Shown: positions 43,036 through 52,945 of the stretch, piece by piece | Layout: every line of letters begins with the position of its first letter | How positions within the stretch are numbered: position 1 is the stretch's first letter | Source of the DNA: an uncultured Ectothiorhodospiraceae bacterium | GTDB lineage: Bacteria > Pseudomonadota > Gammaproteobacteria > UBA6429 > Thiohalophilaceae | Assembly: GCA_947260005.1 (NCBI GenBank) | Contig: CAMYOL010000007.1 | Span: 299,574-363,573, forward strand | Length of the DNA: 64,000 bases | Direction: 5' to 3' | Position numbers and translations under genes: made by a program | The notes under the pieces: model-generated | What the model was told of the DNA's origin: nothing | The model's input: the letters and a program-made list of their open reading frames with translations, nothing else | The model's database searches: none

Positions 43036-43554
43036 TTAATTTAAATTCAATATATCTACCGGTCGAGTAATGGATAAAAGCTTACCTTGATGTTTTAGCT
43101 CTAGCCAATTATCCGGACATTCGAATTGTGCAAGACAACCAGTGGTCATCAACTTGCCAGATTTAGTATGTGGGACTTTAGTACCGCTAATATGTTCCAC
43201 CAGATAATCCAGTCCGGGATTATGTCCTACAACCAGAACAGATGTGTACGATCTATCCACCTCATTTAGAGACTCAAGTAGTGTCTTTAAGCTTGCTAAA
43301 TATAACTTTTCATGGAAGTGAATCCAGTTTTCAGGTATTTGCAACGACTCATTTACAAGTTCCAGAGTTTGTCTGGCGCGCACGGCGGAGGAACAAAGCA
43401 CAAGATTGGGAGCAAAAGAGCACTCACTCATCCAAAGCCCTAATTTTGAAGCATTGTTTACCCCTCGTTGCGATAATGGGCGCATCGCATCCTGACGAAT
43501 ATTATTATCCCAGTCTGATTTACAATGCCTTAAAACAAAAAGTTCACGTGCCAT
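43036..43554 (-). CDS. sixA: SixA-like phosphohistidine phosphatase
   Basis: 172 residues. LFVLRHCKSDWD has the catalytic RHxxS/K motif, and CSSAVRARQTLELV and LVVGHNPGLDYLVEHI supply the second Arg and His. The short length and RHCKSDW start match SixA, which removes phosphate from histidine in phosphorelay proteins such as ArcB or PtsN-type proteins. Target here unknown. It lies 15 bases after the RutE-like gene on the same strand, so they may be cotranscribed. Confidence 0.88.
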   Translation of the reverse strand: MARELFVLRHCKSDWDNNIRQDAMRPLSQRGVNNASKLGLWMSECSFAPNLVLCSSAVRARQTLELVNESLQIPENWIHFHEKLYLASLKTLLESLNEVDRSYTSVLVVGHNPGLDYLVEHISGTKVPHTKSGKLMTTGCLAQFECPDNWLELKHQGKLLSITRPVDILNLN

Positions 43555-43597
43555 AATGATTCACCCTGATTAATCTATATCAACGGCTAATAGTGAT

Positions 43598-44440
43598 TTA
43601 ATGTAGCGGAGTAGATTGTTCATGTAACGATTCCATCAGGGCCTCAATAATGGCACGGTCATGAGATTCAGGCTCAAGCTCTAAATAAGATTTCAAATCC
43701 TGTAAAGCACCTTCAGTGTATTCAAGGTAATGATAAACCAAACCACGATCACGAATCTCTTCACTGGAAAAAGGAATCAAACCCAGGATCATTTCAATGA
43801 CCAGCAATGATTTTTCGGCATCTTGATGCTCGATATAATAACTTTTTAAATTTCTTAACAGACGTACAATAATTTGTCGGTTACTCGCTGGATGTAGATA
43901 TGCGGCCAACTCATCATCGCTATTTATCTGTATTTGTTGATTTAATAACATTTCTTTTATGTCTTCTCGCTCAAGCACCATACCCTGTCGGAATGCATCA
44001 TAAATATGAAAATATCCTGCCACCTTTGCGCCAACCAGAAAATGACCAGGAAAATTAATGCCTTTACTCTCGATTCCTGCAAGCGAAAGCATTTCCATAT
44101 AAATTAGTGATAATGTTATAGGAATACCGGTACGACTCGTTATGACCTGGTTCATCATGCTATTGTTTGGATTAAAATAATCCTCCTGGTTGGCGGTAAT
44201 ACCCAACTCATCAAATAAGTAAGTATTTACGGCTGCCAATTTTTCAGTTGTTGAACTAATACCGCTTATCCGATCATTTAATATAAGTTTAAATTGTTCA
44301 AGTGACTGTCGACTAAACGATAAATCAACATCGGGCTGTAACTGTCTGGCCACCATAAAAGCCATTTCCATTAATGACCATTGGTGTTCAGGCATGGAAA
44401 TATAATCCTGCCAATTTTTAGTCATTTGAACATTGTCCAT
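43598..44440 (-). CDS. SirB1-family (transglutaminase-like + TPR) protein
   Basis: 280 residues. The N-terminal part reads DYISMPEHQWSLMEMAFMVA. The transglutaminase-like core follows: NQEDYFNPNNSMMNQVITSR, GIPITLSLIYMEMLSLAGIE and KGINFPGHFLVGA. The end is tetratricopeptide-like (GALQDLKSYLELEPESHDRA). The catalytic Cys of true transglutaminases is not obvious. SirB1 genes are widespread, and the function is not settled. It is divergent from the unknown gene at 44592. Confidence 0.88.
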   Translation of the reverse strand: MDNVQMTKNWQDYISMPEHQWSLMEMAFMVARQLQPDVDLSFSRQSLEQFKLILNDRISGISSTTEKLAAVNTYLFDELGITANQEDYFNPNNSMMNQVITSRTGIPITLSLIYMEMLSLAGIESKGINFPGHFLVGAKVAGYFHIYDAFRQGMVLEREDIKEMLLNQQIQINSDDELAAYLHPASNRQIIVRLLRNLKSYYIEHQDAEKSLLVIEMILGLIPFSSEEIRDRGLVYHYLEYTEGALQDLKSYLELEPESHDRAIIEALMESLHEQSTPLH

Positions 44441-44591
44441 GTAAAAACTTTCAACTCGGATGATAAGGTCGTGCCATGATCATACGTGTTTCTTGCCTGA
44501 CTTTCCATGTGTGGTTATTTCAGGCAAAATCAATAAACTTTGGAAACTCAGTAGAATTCTATTGTCTGATCTGCGTCAATACAGTGAGCGT

Positions 44592-45470
44592 ATGTTGAAC
44601 CCATTTTCTGGTACGGCACAAATTGTCGAACTCAATAATACCCGTGCGATTAGTACCGATGGGATAACCTGGCAGTTACTGGTTTTAAATGAGATATTAC
44701 AAAAACCATGGCGTGAGCTCAGAGTTCAGGGCTACTCGGATGACTATTTAAAATTTGGCAGTTGGTCTGATTCAGCAGGACTTAAGAAAATACCGGTTCA
44801 TCCAACCCTGTATCAGGAAAATGTCGAAAAGCAAATACAATTGCTAATAGAGCGGCTGCAAAACCAAATTGTCGCGTTACCGTTTGTAGCAAGGGATATT
44901 TACGAATGCTGGTTACTCGATCCTGAACTCAAACCCGTTGTTTTAGTCAAAAGTGCAATCGAACATAAAAATTTATTATTACCTAAAAAACCTCATTGGT
45001 ATCCATTTGATCTAAATGGTAACAGTTTTAAATCAAAATCATGCGCGCCAACTCAATCAGCCCAGCAAATGTTAAGCACTATCGTGTTAGAGCGACTTGG
45101 TACGCATCCGGCGTGTGCCTGGATTAAACGAGACGAACAAAGACACGGGCACGTTATTACATGTCACCCTAAAAAGATGATTAAAAATCAAGCTATAATC
45201 GATAATGAACTATTTCCAGAACGCTTGATATCAACAGAATGGAACAACAAAATTGTTAATGGACTTGTTCATGACTTTATTTCCTGGCAAGCACCTGTTC
45301 TACTCACATTAGATCCATTAAGTAATGAAACCAGGAGAACGCTTGAAATCTTTGCGCAGCAACGTCCGACTGTTGTTGCCAGCTACCATCGTTTATACCC
45401 AAAGGTGATCGACAGCGAATTACTAAATAAGATTCTCGTGGAAGCAACCATGCGCCAGGCACTGGTCTAA
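44592..45470 (+). CDS. Conserved unknown protein
   Basis: 292 residues from the ATG at 44592. The frame is open to 44460, and a TTG at 44562 is another possible start. It looks soluble and cytoplasmic: LNPFSGTAQIVELNNTRAIS, YECWLLDPELKPVVLVKSAI, and an end with FAQQRPTVVASYHRLYPKVI. I recognise no domain. It neighbours SirB1, which may be a conserved pairing in this group, but I cannot check that. Confidence 0.7.
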   Translation: MLNPFSGTAQIVELNNTRAISTDGITWQLLVLNEILQKPWRELRVQGYSDDYLKFGSWSDSAGLKKIPVHPTLYQENVEKQIQLLIERLQNQIVALPFVARDIYECWLLDPELKPVVLVKSAIEHKNLLLPKKPHWYPFDLNGNSFKSKSCAPTQSAQQMLSTIVLERLGTHPACAWIKRDEQRHGHVITCHPKKMIKNQAIIDNELFPERLISTEWNNKIVNGLVHDFISWQAPVLLTLDPLSNETRRTLEIFAQQRPTVVASYHRLYPKVIDSELLNKILVEATMRQALV

Positions 45471-45578
45471 GTCCAATGATCCGGTTGTACTATATTGCTT
45501 TATAACTTATCTAATGTCATATTTAATATAGCCATTATGGCTCTAGACAAATGAGATAAACGACTAAATAATTGATCT

Positions 45579-47006
45579 ATGCCCAATTCAAAATTAAAAA
45601 TAGTCGTAACCATTGCATACAGTCTGGTGCTAATTGTACTTTTTTTATTCTTATTTAATCCCTTCAAAAATGTAACCGGCCTCGGTGAATTAAAATATAT
45701 TGGCCCTTCAACGGGACGAATGATGGAACGCCATTTGGAATTTTACGAAGGTTATGAAAATATTTCTTTTATAGAAAGAAATTTACACAGTTTTTTATTT
45801 GGTTCCAGGCAGCACGTGCAGGATCAAACCATTAAGGCATACCAGGAAGTATTGAATTATTTCTCGACCCACAGTGATAGCACAGAAGCCTGGGATATAC
45901 TGAATACAAAAGCACGGTGGATAATAACGATTGCTGAGCTTAGAAGTCATGACCAACTAGTCACCGCCTTAGATCAATTCGATAATAATCCGGAAGAAGA
46001 AGTCATCGCTGAAGCAGTAAAATATGCATATTTTGATGATTATCAGGATCGGTTTTCCCCAGAGGTTTATACCGGAGCGACCATGGTACCAACTGGTTGG
46101 GCGAAAAACCGACTGCGACTTAGAATTAATACTCGTCTACAAAAGCCCTATTTCGTTAAATTGTTTAAGACTCGTTTAGAAGATAATGGAAAAAATCTCC
46201 GAAGAAATCTACTACAGATCGTCCTTCTTATTTCATTTATCATTCTTTCTGGTTTAGTTGTTATGTTACGCTACAAAATATTTTATATCCCTCCCCCGTG
46301 GAAAAATAACCTAATCGATCATCCCTGGTCTCTGGAGGAAGGATTTTCGGTTGCACTCAGAGCTGCGGTTTATGGATTAGCGGTTTGGCTAGCATTACAA
46401 ATGCTCTCAAATCAATTCTTTACACCCGGCATAACGAGTGCGTGGAGTACTTTATTTGCGTCTCTACCGATGCTATGGCTGATCCACCATTACTTATTGC
46501 GTCCACGCGGAAAGAATCTGATAAATGCGTTCGGATTATCATTAAAAGGAGTCAATTTTCGAGATTTTATTTATGTAACCGGCGCATTATTAGCGTTGGA
46601 ACTAGTCGGCTTACTGCTTATTGGATGGGGAACCTGGAAACTAGGATTTGAGAACCACTGGGCTCATGGAATACATGAACGTTTAGTTTTTGGTCCTACT
46701 GAAACCGTCGTATTCAGTGTGATTAATATAATTTTGTGGACGCCTATTTTCGAGGAAATAGGCTTTCGCGGTTTAATATATACAACGTTCAGGTACCGCC
46801 TACAACCAACAACCGCCATCGTCATTAGTGCGTTACTCTTTAGTGCTTTGCATTTACAAACACTAAATGGGTTTTTATCAATTTTTTGGAGTGGCTTGAT
46901 TCTGGCCTATGCTTATGAAAAATATCGCAGCCTGCTACCAGGGATACTTATCCATAGTTTTGGCAACCTGTTATTTCTTAGTACAATTTTACTCTTTTAT
47001 CGTTAA
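45579..47006 (+). CDS. CPBP-family intramembrane metalloprotease
   Basis: 475 residues. After one N-terminal membrane segment there is a ~200-residue periplasmic helical part (ending about residue 210), then about seven membrane segments. The CPBP signature is complete: FEEIGFRGLIYTTFRYR (Glu-Glu and Arg), then SALLFSALHLQT and LIHSFGNLLFL, where His residues complete the metal site. CPBP (Abi) proteases cut within the membrane; the long sensor-like domain suggests a signal-triggered enzyme. Confidence 0.9.
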   Translation: MPNSKLKIVVTIAYSLVLIVLFLFLFNPFKNVTGLGELKYIGPSTGRMMERHLEFYEGYENISFIERNLHSFLFGSRQHVQDQTIKAYQEVLNYFSTHSDSTEAWDILNTKARWIITIAELRSHDQLVTALDQFDNNPEEEVIAEAVKYAYFDDYQDRFSPEVYTGATMVPTGWAKNRLRLRINTRLQKPYFVKLFKTRLEDNGKNLRRNLLQIVLLISFIILSGLVVMLRYKIFYIPPPWKNNLIDHPWSLEEGFSVALRAAVYGLAVWLALQMLSNQFFTPGITSAWSTLFASLPMLWLIHHYLLRPRGKNLINAFGLSLKGVNFRDFIYVTGALLALELVGLLLIGWGTWKLGFENHWAHGIHERLVFGPTETVVFSVINIILWTPIFEEIGFRGLIYTTFRYRLQPTTAIVISALLFSALHLQTLNGFLSIFWSGLILAYAYEKYRSLLPGILIHSFGNLLFLSTILLFYR

Positions 47007-47073
47007 AGCAGTTTTGACATAATACCTCTCAGTATTGATGAATTTAATCCATATACAATAAGTGAGAAATAAC

Positions 47074-47334
47074 ATGGCTAAAGTGAAAATTTTCAGCACC
47101 GCCACCTGCCCTATTTGTGATAAAACCAAAAATTTGTTTCAGAAATGGGGAATAAACTATATTGAAGCGCGCGTAGATCAGGATCGGGAAGAACTAAAAG
47201 AAATGCTCAGCGTCACCAATGGTGCCCGAACTGTCCCTCAAATACTCATCGAAGGTAAATGGATTGGCAGTTTTACCGATCTAACAGAGCTCCATATGGA
47301 TGGGAAGCTTGATAAACTCATGGAATCAAATTAA
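47074..47334 (+). CDS. Glutaredoxin
   Basis: 86 residues, a single glutaredoxin domain. ATCPICDKTKNLF carries the dithiol CPIC active site, ARTVPQILIEGKWIGSFTDL has the cis-proline and GSH-binding segment. It is cytoplasmic and would reduce mixed disulfides with glutathione. The start at 47074 follows AGTGAGA; a GTG at 47062 is less likely. Its stop overlaps the end of the convergent deacetylase-like gene by four bases. Confidence 0.93.
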   Translation: MAKVKIFSTATCPICDKTKNLFQKWGINYIEARVDQDREELKEMLSVTNGARTVPQILIEGKWIGSFTDLTELHMDGKLDKLMESN

Positions 47335-48278
47335 CTTTCATGTTCAATAAATGTCTTCACCACCTCACACCATGTTTTGGCTATATTATCCAGATTATAT
47401 CCCCCTCCTCCCATTGCCATGATTCGTCCTTGTGAAAATTTATCAGCAAGAAAACATAACCTACTTGCTGCATGAGCATGAGCTGCTGGGGAATATTTTA
47501 GATGGGTTATCGGATCACCTTCGATACTATCTGCACCACACTGAAATAAAATAAATTCTGGCTCTACTTTTTCCAAAAATATTTCGGCTTTTTCCCAGGC
47601 CTGCATAAAAGTCTCATCATTGGCGTACATTGGCATGGGTATATTTAATTTTTTACCTATTGCAGGTCCTTCCCCAGTTTCCGATTCGCTACCGGTTCCT
47701 GGATACAAATATCGGCCATCTTCGTGAATATCAACAAATAAAACGGTTGGATCATCGGTAAAACTGTAATAAACCCCGTCACCATGATGGGCATCAATAT
47801 CAACATAGGCGATATTTTTTAATTTATACTTTTTTTTCAACCATTCGATGGCAATACCACAATCATTAAAGACACAAAAACCTGCCGCCGTATCACGCCG
47901 GGCATGATGTAAACCGCCAATAGGTGTGAATCCTGTAAGATAATTTCCTTGCATTATCTGATCAATACCCGCCAGAGTCGTGCCGACAACCGTTTTTGCT
48001 ATTTCATAAACTCCTTTAAAAGCAGGCGTGTCACCACAGTCCAATAAGCCTTCACCGGAAAGTGACGCCTTTTTCACTAAGTCCAGATAGGCTGAAGTAT
48101 GAAACAAAAGAATTTGCTCGTCCGAACCTTCTACTGGATTTAATACATCAACCATTTGATCAAGCTTTAATATTTGAAATTGCTCGGCAAACCGATCATG
48201 ACGTGCCGGTCCAAAAGGATGAGTCTGGCCAAAATTATAAGCCGCCAGTTCATCACCAAGAAATACAAATGGTTTCAT
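47331..48278 (-). CDS. Histone deacetylase-family (AcuC-like) protein
   Basis: 315 residues. All hallmarks of the class II arginase-deacetylase fold are visible: GGLHHARRDTAAGFCVFNDC (catalytic His pair), AYVDIDAHHGDGVYYSF (metal Asp and His), PGTGSESETGEG and MAMGGGGYNLD. Bacterial relatives deacetylate acetyl-CoA synthetase, acetoin or polyamines. Which one applies here is unknown. Confidence 0.92.
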   Translation of the reverse strand: MKPFVFLGDELAAYNFGQTHPFGPARHDRFAEQFQILKLDQMVDVLNPVEGSDEQILLFHTSAYLDLVKKASLSGEGLLDCGDTPAFKGVYEIAKTVVGTTLAGIDQIMQGNYLTGFTPIGGLHHARRDTAAGFCVFNDCGIAIEWLKKKYKLKNIAYVDIDAHHGDGVYYSFTDDPTVLFVDIHEDGRYLYPGTGSESETGEGPAIGKKLNIPMPMYANDETFMQAWEKAEIFLEKVEPEFILFQCGADSIEGDPITHLKYSPAAHAHAASRLCFLADKFSQGRIMAMGGGGYNLDNIAKTWCEVVKTFIEHES

Positions 48279-48324
48279 CTAACAATTATAGTCTTGCTGA
48301 ATGTATTCAATATTGAAATATGTA

Positions 48325-48684
48325 CTAATCGACACGATGAGAAATTAACCGCGCCTGTGGGTAAACATCAATTAAGCGCGAAGCTATTTCAATACTCAGA
48401 TTAGGCCGGGGCAAATGAGAAACCCAAAGAAGATTCGTTTTGAGGTTCATATCGGCTAAAAGAATGACTTTGGAATAAACCTCTAATACAGAATAAATCT
48501 TATCCAAAGCATTTTTCTGTTTACCAGGAACAAGTTTATTTAAACGCTTGACTATCATAATAAAATCAAAAGCAAGCTCACCGGTATCAGTGCGTGTAGG
48601 AACACGTTGCCATAAGGGTTGAGTAACATCGTACTCAGTAGTAAGTTGAATAAGATTAGGGGTTTCAGTCTGTATATTTGACAA
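48325..48684 (-). CDS. Conserved unknown small protein
   Basis: 119 residues, soluble and mixed: IQLTTEYDVTQPLWQRVPTR, FDFIMIVKRLNKLVPGKQKN, ILLADMNLKTNLLWVSHLPR. No recognised family. Regular length and clean codon use argue for a real gene. It is separated from the deacetylase gene by 46 bases on the same strand, so it may be cotranscribed. Confidence 0.7.
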   Translation of the reverse strand: MSNIQTETPNLIQLTTEYDVTQPLWQRVPTRTDTGELAFDFIMIVKRLNKLVPGKQKNALDKIYSVLEVYSKVILLADMNLKTNLLWVSHLPRPNLSIEIASRLIDVYPQARLISHRVD

Positions 48685-48804
48685 GGTTCCATCCTGCTAA
48701 ATTATTCTACGAGTTATTATTAATATAGAATAAATTTCCTGTCCTGCAGATATATTTTACTTTATTACAATCAATATACCATAAGTCGATGATTTTAAAC
48801 TACA

Positions 48805-49173
48805 TCACCTTGTCTCAAACTCGAATTCTTCGTCTTCTTCATATTCATCCTCCTCTTCCCATTCCCCACTTTCGTAATCATGGGTAATCTCATCGCCGGG
48901 GTGAATATCCCGAATCGCACAAACTTCCAGTGTATCGTACAGCACGACATTTGGATCATCACTGTGATTGATGTATTTGAATTTACACAAAATTCTTAAT
49001 GGATGATCTTCATCAACCCAAAGTACGTATGAGCCATTGCCATTAGTACGAAACCCTTGAATGGAACCGAGGATGTCGCCCTCAGGAATAAAGTCCTGCG
49101 CAAACAATCCTTTGCCATGAATTGGGCTTGTTGTTACTTTGAGTTTGGCTTTATTGGGAGTAAAAAAGAGCAT
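48805..49173 (-). CDS. Small SET-domain protein with acidic tail
   Basis: 122 residues. VTTSPIHGKGLFAQDFIPEG is the SET N-terminal strand region, YINHSDDPNVVLYDTLEVCA holds the NHS motif of the SAM pocket, and GDEITHDYESGEWEEED gives the ELTxDY-like catalytic Tyr segment. The last ~20 residues are nearly all Glu and Asp. SET enzymes methylate lysine. In bacteria small ones are rare and may modify ribosomal or nucleoid proteins; the target here is unknown. Confidence 0.85.
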   Translation of the reverse strand: MLFFTPNKAKLKVTTSPIHGKGLFAQDFIPEGDILGSIQGFRTNGNGSYVLWVDEDHPLRILCKFKYINHSDDPNVVLYDTLEVCAIRDIHPGDEITHDYESGEWEEEDEYEEDEEFEFETR

Positions 49174-49274
49174 GAGATAAGAGCCTTTCTATTTCTTCTA
49201 TTTTACATGAGCCATATTATAACGAATCCACCAGTTTTTTTCATTAATAATATAATTTTGTAAAAAATAAAGAT

Positions 49275-49829
49275 TTAGCCAAGAAAAGCTTTACCAGACT
49301 TTAAATATTCATCTTCGTCAGCGGTGTTTTTACGTTCGAGTATTTTATTGCGATGCGGAAACCGGCCAAAACGCTTTATAATATCATGGTGGTGTCGGGC
49401 ATATCTAAGATTGTCTTTAAGATCTGCCTTAGTAAAAAGCTCAATGGCCTTATTTTGATCATCAATATTTTCACTATGCATAAACGGCATGTACATAAAA
49501 GTTTTTTGTTGCTTTGATAAATTTTCATCAAAATTGCTTTCAATGGCGATGGCTGCAACATCTCTTGATTTAGCCTCGGTTAAAAAGCTCTCTAGCTTAC
49601 CGCGATACATGTTTAGAGGGAATTGATCAAACAGTAAAATTAGGGCCAAACAACCTAAAGGGGTTGTTTGCCAATCATTAAAATTTCCATCTACAGCTGA
49701 TTGATAGGTCGATTCAAATAATGATTTAATTTTTAAATCTAATTCCGGAGTTGAGTTAAACCAGCGTTTGATAATTTCTTCCGAAAACCAGAAATCAATA
49801 ATTGAATTTATTGTTTCTTCACTATTCAT
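49275..49829 (-). CDS. DUF924-family protein
   Basis: 184 residues, all helical, with the DUF924 signature: IIDFWFSEEIIKRWFNSTPE, GCLALILLFDQFPLNMYRGK, MYMPFMHSENIDDQNKAIEL and RYARHHHDIIKRFGRFPHRN then NKILERKNTADEDEYL. The family is TPR-like and common in proteobacteria with no assigned role. It is a stand-alone gene. Confidence 0.9.
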   Translation of the reverse strand: MNSEETINSIIDFWFSEEIIKRWFNSTPELDLKIKSLFESTYQSAVDGNFNDWQTTPLGCLALILLFDQFPLNMYRGKLESFLTEAKSRDVAAIAIESNFDENLSKQQKTFMYMPFMHSENIDDQNKAIELFTKADLKDNLRYARHHHDIIKRFGRFPHRNKILERKNTADEDEYLKSGKAFLG

Positions 49830-49886
49830 ATCAGTAATTCAAACAATAACCTAACAATTTGTTAACTACACTCAAAACAAGCATGT

Positions 49887-50522
49887 TCATTTAATGTATT
49901 GGACTCCGATTCCACCAAGCCCACAATAGCCAGTAGGATTTTTTGCCAGATACTGTTGATGATACTCTTCTGCGTAGTAAAAATTAGTCGCTGGAATAAT
50001 TTCAGTGGTAATCATTCCATAACCATTATTTAATAACGCTTGTTGAAATTTTTTCTTGCTCTGCTCAGCTTGCGTTGCCTGGTCAGGAGAATAAAAATAG
50101 ATACCCGATCGATATTGTGTGCCCCTGTCATTACCCTGACGCATCCCCTGGGTTGGGTCATGTGATTCCCAGAATATTTTTAGTAATTCGATATATGAAA
50201 CCTCGTTGGTAGAAAAGACCAGCTGAACAACCTCATTATGCCCGGTTTGCCCCGAACAAACCTCCTGATAGGTAGGATTCGGCGTTAAGCCGGCGGCATA
50301 GCCAACGGCTGTCACATAGACACCGGAGGTTTCCCAAAAACGGCGCTCAGCCCCCCAAAAGCAACCCAGCCCAAACATGGCATACTGAGTGTCCTCCGGA
50401 TACGGCGGCAGCATGTTATGACCGTTGACGAAATGATGGTTCGGTGGCCTTATTGCCTCTGTTCGCCCAGGTAAAGACTGTTCTTTTGTAGGCATGTTGG
50501 ATTTTTTTTCAGAACCAAACAT
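49887..50522 (-). CDS. msrA: Peptide methionine (S)-S-oxide reductase MsrA
   Basis: MsrA repairs oxidised methionine in proteins, reducing the S form with electrons from thioredoxin. At about 211 residues it has [20 protein letters not shown] with the catalytic Cys, [39 protein letters not shown] and the resolving Cys in PTGYCGLGG near the end. I chose the ATG at 50522, which has GGAG six bases upstream. No MsrB gene is adjacent. Confidence 0.97.
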   Translation of the reverse strand: MFGSEKKSNMPTKEQSLPGRTEAIRPPNHHFVNGHNMLPPYPEDTQYAMFGLGCFWGAERRFWETSGVYVTAVGYAAGLTPNPTYQEVCSGQTGHNEVVQLVFSTNEVSYIELLKIFWESHDPTQGMRQGNDRGTQYRSGIYFYSPDQATQAEQSKKKFQQALLNNGYGMITTEIIPATNFYYAEEYHQQYLAKNPTGYCGLGGIGVQYIK

Positions 50523-50607
50523 CACTTGCTCCTTGATATTAAAGCACCAAGTGTATTTTATTGTATCGATTTATTCTTGTCATTTTTTTATAAATGACAA
50601 AAGATTG

Positions 50608-51225
50608 TTAACGTGATTTTTTGTCCGACATGGAAAAAAGCTTATCTTTCGCCTGATTATAAACGCCCTGTGTAATAACTCCTTGACTGGCTAATCGGCG
50701 TAACATGCGCATTTCACCCGCTATCTGGTGTTCTGGTTTTAAATCCCAAAAACGACGTGCCTTTTGTAAATAGCCACTCAGAGAATCGATAAATGATTTA
50801 TAGCTACGATAATCGGGGTTACTGATTAAAATTTCAAATAAACTGACTTTAGCATAGCGCGATACAAACACACGTTTTCGTGAAATATTTAATATAAATA
50901 AAATCAATGCCAGCAAACCGGTCAAACTAACCCCGGCAACAAATGAAAACTCGTAACTTGATAATGAATATCCCCATATGGCTTTGCCAAGGTAATAGCC
51001 CGCCAATATAAACGCACTGACAATCAATAAGACAAGCCACCGCCAGGCGATATGTAATCGCAAGTAACCTTTGTCCGCCAATGCTAATAAATGCACCGCA
51101 TAAGTCTGTGGTTTTGGTTTACTGTTGATGCTTATGCGAATTTCTTTGCCATTAACAATCTGGAATTGACGTAGCGGACCCAGTCGACCTTGCTGTTCTA
51201 AGCTGGCATTTATTTCAATTGGCAT
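50608..51225 (-). CDS. Inner-membrane protein of unknown role
   Basis: 205 residues: a soluble N-terminal 60 (LGPLRQFQIVNGKEIRISIN), two membrane segments (WRWLVLLIVSAFILAGYYLG; FSFVAGVSLTGLLALILFIL), and a basic helical C-terminal domain (YLQKARRFWDLKPEHQIAGE, RRLASQGVITQGVYNQAKDK) that resembles a short oligomerisation motif. It starts five bases after the stop of the YihY-like gene, so both are surely cotranscribed. Confidence 0.75.
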   Translation of the reverse strand: MPIEINASLEQQGRLGPLRQFQIVNGKEIRISINSKPKPQTYAVHLLALADKGYLRLHIAWRWLVLLIVSAFILAGYYLGKAIWGYSLSSYEFSFVAGVSLTGLLALILFILNISRKRVFVSRYAKVSLFEILISNPDYRSYKSFIDSLSGYLQKARRFWDLKPEHQIAGEMRMLRRLASQGVITQGVYNQAKDKLFSMSDKKSR

Positions 51226-51230
51226 CTAAT

Positions 51231-52592
51231 TTATGTACTTTCCGGTGATTGGCTACTCTTATATTCGTCACCGTCTAACAAATCTTTAAGGCTAATTCCT
51301 TGTATTGCAACCTGGGCCGCAGTTTGATACTGCTCAAAAAGTTCGGCAATCCTGTTATCTTTTGGCAAGTGAGATATTTTCACCACATCATCTTCCTCTG
51401 CTTGTCGAACAGCATTAATAATGTCGCTCACTGTTAAGGAATCAGGCGCCTTGCCCGGAATTAATTTAGCCGGTTCCGAATCTGTCCTTATCAGCAACCC
51501 CATCCTCAGTAAAGAGTTCATCACTGGTGCAAATGACTCGGAAGATATATTTAGATATTGGTTTAAATCATTGAGAGTAATATTTTCATCATCTGAATAA
51601 TAGCATTCTGCTACTTTTAGCATGGCCACCAATGCCGCCTTTTCCTTCATTCTGTTGCTCAAATACCATTTTCGTTTATTCCGCGAACGATAAGTTGGAT
51701 TCTGATAATAGAATGCGATACTGGCTCCGATTAATATAATGGTCCAGCTGATATATAACCAAATCATAAAGAAAAATAATGCGGCAAATGCAGCATAAAT
51801 AGCAGAGTAATTCGCTTTAGAAACATAGGAGGCAAATAACCAACCGACGGTTTGCCAGGCAATCCCCGCTACAATGGCACCAATCAGAGCTGAGCTAAAA
51901 TTAACTTTTGTATTGGGAATAAAGATATATATAAATGTAAAAGCCAGAATAATCAGCGCATAGGGAACCGCTAACTTAAAGACATCAATAATGGAGATAA
52001 AAAAATCGTATCTCAGTGCAGCTTGATATAACGTCGTATTCGAAAGTGTGGCGGTTAAACCAATTGCAGTGAACACCAATACCGGACCAATCAAAATAAC
52101 GCTGAAATAGTCACTAAAGCGTCGAACAAAGGTACGCTCTTCGCTAACATGCCAGGTAAAATTAAAAGCTGCCTCAATCTTTTGAATTAAAGATATAACT
52201 GTATAAAGTAATAGCAATAACCCGACCGAGCCTAAAATGCCAAAATTAATTCCCTGAACAAATTTCAATATCGTCGCGCTGATTTCAGGACCCTTTTCAC
52301 CTAATGGTTCTAATAAATTGAGCAGGGCAGGTTCGATTTGATTTTGTCCTCCGAAGCCTTTTAGTACCGACACACTTACCGCAATTAACGGTACAATTGA
52401 CAGCAGGGTCGTATACACCAGACTCATCGAACGGAGATTTAACTGTCCATCAAAAAACACATCACGTATTGTTAAATATGCGATACGCAGGGTTCCTACA
52501 GAATAACGTTGCCAACCCGGTGACAAACTAAAATCTTTGTCCCAAATATAGGAAATAATATTTGCACGGAAATTCTGGATATAATCAATCAT
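51231..52592 (-). CDS. YihY/BrkB-family membrane protein with winged-helix tail
   Basis: 453 residues. About six membrane segments from ~40 to ~300 carry the YihY signature (SLVYTTLLSIVPLIAVSVSV, FFFMIWLYISWTIILIGASI). The remaining ~130 residues form a soluble domain with a winged-helix look (ITLNDLNQYLNISSESFAPV, MNSLLRMGLLIRTD). Members were once thought to be RNase BN, which is now known to be wrong; the true role is unclear. It leads a two-gene unit with the unknown membrane protein. Confidence 0.9.
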   Translation of the reverse strand: MIDYIQNFRANIISYIWDKDFSLSPGWQRYSVGTLRIAYLTIRDVFFDGQLNLRSMSLVYTTLLSIVPLIAVSVSVLKGFGGQNQIEPALLNLLEPLGEKGPEISATILKFVQGINFGILGSVGLLLLLYTVISLIQKIEAAFNFTWHVSEERTFVRRFSDYFSVILIGPVLVFTAIGLTATLSNTTLYQAALRYDFFISIIDVFKLAVPYALIILAFTFIYIFIPNTKVNFSSALIGAIVAGIAWQTVGWLFASYVSKANYSAIYAAFAALFFFMIWLYISWTIILIGASIAFYYQNPTYRSRNKRKWYLSNRMKEKAALVAMLKVAECYYSDDENITLNDLNQYLNISSESFAPVMNSLLRMGLLIRTDSEPAKLIPGKAPDSLTVSDIINAVRQAEEDDVVKISHLPKDNRIAELFEQYQTAAQVAIQGISLKDLLDGDEYKSSQSPEST

Positions 52593-52945
52593 TTAGATTT
52601 TTCAAAAAAATGGTTTTAGCCCCAGTCTGAGATAATATTCGCGTCGTTTGTCAGAAGTGATAACAAACCCTTATAACTCCCGTTGATACCCTATACCTAT
52701 ATAAATGTCAAAGATATCCGTCATGGAAGTGAACAACATGACCTGGTCAATGCGAATGCTGATAAACATTGTTGAGTCTAACTCTGTTTAATCTTATCAA
52801 TTCTATGACAAACTGCTAAACGGTTGAGAAAACCATGTCTAAGGTTTGAGCAAATTTACCCGTATGTTATACTGAGCAATTACTAGACATCTTTAAGATA
52901 TAGCAATATTAATTATTGCTTATCCACACCACAGGAACCCAAAAC
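52593..52945. other. Gap of ~350 bases without a gene
   Basis: Intergenic space between divergent genes, AT-rich. No ORF with a ribosome site, no hairpin with a T-run, and no repeat was found. It should contain promoters of both the FKBP gene and the YihY-like operon. Confidence 0.5.
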
